A stretch of 22,642 nucleotides of DNA from a virus. How positions within the stretch are numbered: position 1 is the stretch's first letter; every line of letters starts with the position of its first letter. The position numbers were made by a program, and so were the translations under genes. Below are positions 21,053-22,642 of the stretch, one piece after another. The DNA lies in the IMG/VR virus record IMGVR_UViG_3300027889_000013, positions 1-22,642 of that record; one strand, given 5' to 3'. The notes beneath the pieces were generated by a model. The model worked only from the letters and a program-made list of their open reading frames with translations. It was not told the DNA's origin and did not search any database.

Positions 21053-21886
21053 ATGACAACCCCTTCTGCAAATCCGGTTCGGTATCCGAGCGGCGTCTCG
21101 ACTCACTACAAGTGGGGGCCACTGGCGAATTTCGGCCTGCCGGATCCCAATTTCTATCAGGTAGTGGAGGATGACTTCTACGGCCTGACCACAGCAGATG
21201 GCCTCTGGACGAGCTACGTTACGGGCACAGGGGCGGCCCTGGCGAATGTCGCCGGCGACGGCGGGCAGTGGCTCTTCACCACCAGCTCATCCGGAGCGGG
21301 CACCTCAGCGATCGAGAACAAGGTGGCGGGTTTCACCCTTCCGCCGGCGACCTATGTCGGCACTGGCCTAACCGCCACGAATTGGCCTTCGAAGAAGGTC
21401 TTCTTCGCCTGCCGAATCAACATCACAACTGTGGCGAGCACGACGTTCGTTGCGGGGCTGATTAATCAGTCGGCCACCCCAAGCACGAGCCCGACCGATG
21501 GGATATTCCTCACCGCCTCCAGTGCCACGAACATGACCCTCCAGGCCTACTCGGCGAGCACTCAGCTCTTCAGTGTGGCGATCCCGGCGGCGACCCTTGC
21601 CTCCTACTATGTGAACGCCGGCTGGATCGACCTCGCGTTCGAGTACAGTCGGAGCCAGGACGTAACGGCCTACGTCGGCTTCCCCCTGTTTGGGTGGCAG
21701 CCCGCTTCGGCCTGGACGAGCACCACTGCTCCGCCGGCCAATCTGGGGCCAGTCGCAGCCTATCGGACCGCATCGGCGACTCCAGCCTGGACCCCGACGA
21801 CCGCCGCCCTTACCCCCGCTCTCGTGTTCGCCGGCACCGCGATGACCGCCTACGCCGACTTCATCCTGGCCGCGAAGGAGCGATAG
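21053..21886 (+). CDS. Lectin-fold (LamG-like) phage structural protein
   Basis: This 277-aa protein starts at the ATG at 21053 after GAGGAGACTCTCG. It opens with NPVRYPSGVSTHYKWGPLAN and DPNFYQVVEDDFYG, the standard beginning of a conserved family found just after the capsid gene in many short-tailed phages. The body is beta-rich and concanavalin-like: WLFTTSSSGAGTSAIENKVA, KVFFACRINITTVASTTFVAGL, GIFLTASSATNMTLQAY and the closing ADFILAAKER. The family is typically a head-surface or virion-associated jelly-roll of unknown ligand. The length is about usual. It is the first gene after the intergenic dyad and hairpin, so it may be expressed at a level different from the capsid. Confidence 0.75.
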   Translation: MTTPSANPVRYPSGVSTHYKWGPLANFGLPDPNFYQVVEDDFYGLTTADGLWTSYVTGTGAALANVAGDGGQWLFTTSSSGAGTSAIENKVAGFTLPPATYVGTGLTATNWPSKKVFFACRINITTVASTTFVAGLINQSATPSTSPTDGIFLTASSATNMTLQAYSASTQLFSVAIPAATLASYYVNAGWIDLAFEYSRSQDVTAYVGFPLFGWQPASAWTSTTAPPANLGPVAAYRTASATPAWTPTTAALTPALVFAGTAMTAYADFILAAKER

Positions 21887-21887
21887 G

Positions 21888-22268
21888 ATGATCGTCCAGA
21901 TCAAAGATGGGCCGAAGAACCTCACTGTGCTGGTAAAGGGAATCTCCAGAGAGAGCTTCGGACCCGAGCTAGTCTTTGATCTGGCCAAGCTCCAGAAGCC
22001 GAGAGAGGGATGGAAGGGATTACGCCTCGACTCGGCTATCTGGATTATACAGGAGAAGGGTGGAATTGGCCTTTGGTGGGGGCAGGACTGGTCGGAGGAG
22101 AATTTCTTTTTGCTGATGGAGAGTCGTAATAGCTTCCGTCCTGACACCGGCATCTCCTCTCCGAGAATGGATGATGGCTGGGGAGGAAAACTGTTTGCGA
22201 CAGGTGCCAATCGCATTGCCGGTGCTGGCATGGCCTATTTCTTCTCCCTCGACTTCGAGAAGCAGTAA
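21888..22268 (+). CDS. Conserved small phage structural protein, unknown function
   Basis: This 126-aa protein starts at the ATG at 21888, two bases after the previous frame ends, with AAGGAG at SD distance. It contains LRLDSAIWIIQEKGGIGLWWG, then FFLLMESRNSFRPDTGISSP, GWGGKLFATG and a closing AGMAYFFSLDFEKQ. The pattern of 'LRL..i.W.iqe..g..L.W' followed by a Gly-rich loop and a terminal beta strand ending in K resembles a family of about 110-130 residues that lies next to the connector gene in many podovirus-like genomes. A virion role is likely; the exact function is unknown. The stop overlaps the next start (TAATG). Confidence 0.65.
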   Translation: MIVQIKDGPKNLTVLVKGISRESFGPELVFDLAKLQKPREGWKGLRLDSAIWIIQEKGGIGLWWGQDWSEENFFLLMESRNSFRPDTGISSPRMDDGWGGKLFATGANRIAGAGMAYFFSLDFEKQ

Positions 22269-22642
22269 TGACTACGCCGACGACTGACAACACTGGCTAC
22301 TCGATCCTCTGCGGCGCAATGTGGAAGGCCTGCCTCCTCCCATCGGGGGAGGATCCCGATTCGGAGCTGATTGCCAAGTACACTCGCACGCTGAACCAGC
22401 TCATCAACTTCATCATGACTCAGGGCATTCGGCTCTGGGTCCTCCAGGACACTGCCCTTCCCCTGGTCGCCGGCCAAGGCCTCTACACCCTCGGCCCCGC
22501 CGGCACCAACCCGATGGTGAAGCCCACCCAAGTGGAGGACCAGTACTACCTCTATTCCACCCAGAACGGTGCCACCAAGCGCCCTGTCTTCAAGATCTCC
22601 CGCCAAGAATGGGACATGCTCTCGGTGACGAGTCAGCAGGGG
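22268..22642 (+). CDS. Head-tail connector/adaptor, P22 gp4-like candidate (3' end off window)
   Basis: The frame begins at the ATG in the TAATG junction and is open for 125 codons to the window edge. The visible part has an N-terminal helical block (SELIAKYTRTLNQLINFIMT) with QGIRLWVLQDTALPLVAGQGLYTLGP, followed by KPTQVEDQYYLYST and KISRQEWDMLSV. The 'LN.lI......G..LW......l.L..GQ..Y.lGP' pattern is that of adaptor proteins of short-tailed phages, which close the packed head below the portal and dock the tail. From the pattern I place it in the gp4-like group, although other tail-tube subunits share this layout. The C-terminal half is not in the window. Confidence 0.6.
   Translation, partial: MTTPTTDNTGYSILCGAMWKACLLPSGEDPDSELIAKYTRTLNQLINFIMTQGIRLWVLQDTALPLVAGQGLYTLGPAGTNPMVKPTQVEDQYYLYSTQNGATKRPVFKISRQEWDMLSVTSQQG

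Noticed and set aside
21368-22231. 287-aa minus-strand frame opposite two structural genes
   Set aside because: It covers two genes with recognisable families on the plus strand and has no SD or known motif.

Overview
The window is a contiguous piece of a tailed double-stranded DNA phage genome (class Caudoviricetes), most likely short-tailed. It is GC-rich and tightly packed. Genes are joined by ATGA, GTGA or TAATG junctions, purine-rich Shine-Dalgarno (SD) sites are common, and several starts are GTG. No integrase, tRNA, rRNA, CRISPR array or insertion sequence was seen. The host cannot be named. Strong SD sites, a perfect chromosomal-type parS palindrome and a PEP-CTERM-like protein tail would fit a Gram-negative, high-GC bacterium, but this is inference.

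Left arm, minus strand (1-4230): a leftward early or middle operon. In transcription order it holds two uncharacterised proteins, a non-coding stretch with a large AT-cored dyad, a helix-turn-helix/coiled-coil protein, three small unknown proteins, a UvrD/Rep-type helicase, and a single-pass membrane protein with a PEP-CTERM-like end that runs off the window. Four of these genes share a GGAGACTCGC-like ribosome-binding leader.

Divergent control region (4231-4773): about 540 bases with no convincing gene. It contains a perfect 16-bp parS-type palindrome, two smaller palindromes, and a dyad carrying outward-facing TATAAT boxes. A close relative of that dyad recurs once, between the major capsid gene and the next structural gene (20965-21003).

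Right arm, plus strand (4774-22642): the late operon. A small terminase candidate comes first. Then comes an 8-kb adhesin block: an FCCH-like domain protein, a signal-peptide-bearing fibre with an S74 autochaperone, a 43-aa linker protein, a conserved structural protein, a 1417-aa tailspike joining a beta-helix to a glycosidase-like barrel, and a fibre with lectin-like and tandem-repeat regions. Only after this come the large terminase, portal, a small morphogenesis protein, a GroES-like cochaperonin, a scaffold candidate, a capsid-associated protein, a decoration candidate, the major capsid protein, a lectin-fold structural protein, a conserved small protein and a connector/adaptor cut by the window end.

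Together the right arm encodes DNA packaging (terminases, portal), head assembly (cochaperonin, scaffold, capsid, decoration) and host adsorption with polysaccharide degradation. The left arm probably serves DNA metabolism and control. The most unusual signals are the parS-type site, the paired TATAAT dyads, the 127-bp AT-cored dyad, the PEP-CTERM-like protein, the cochaperonin nested in overlapping genes, and the adhesin block between the two terminase genes.
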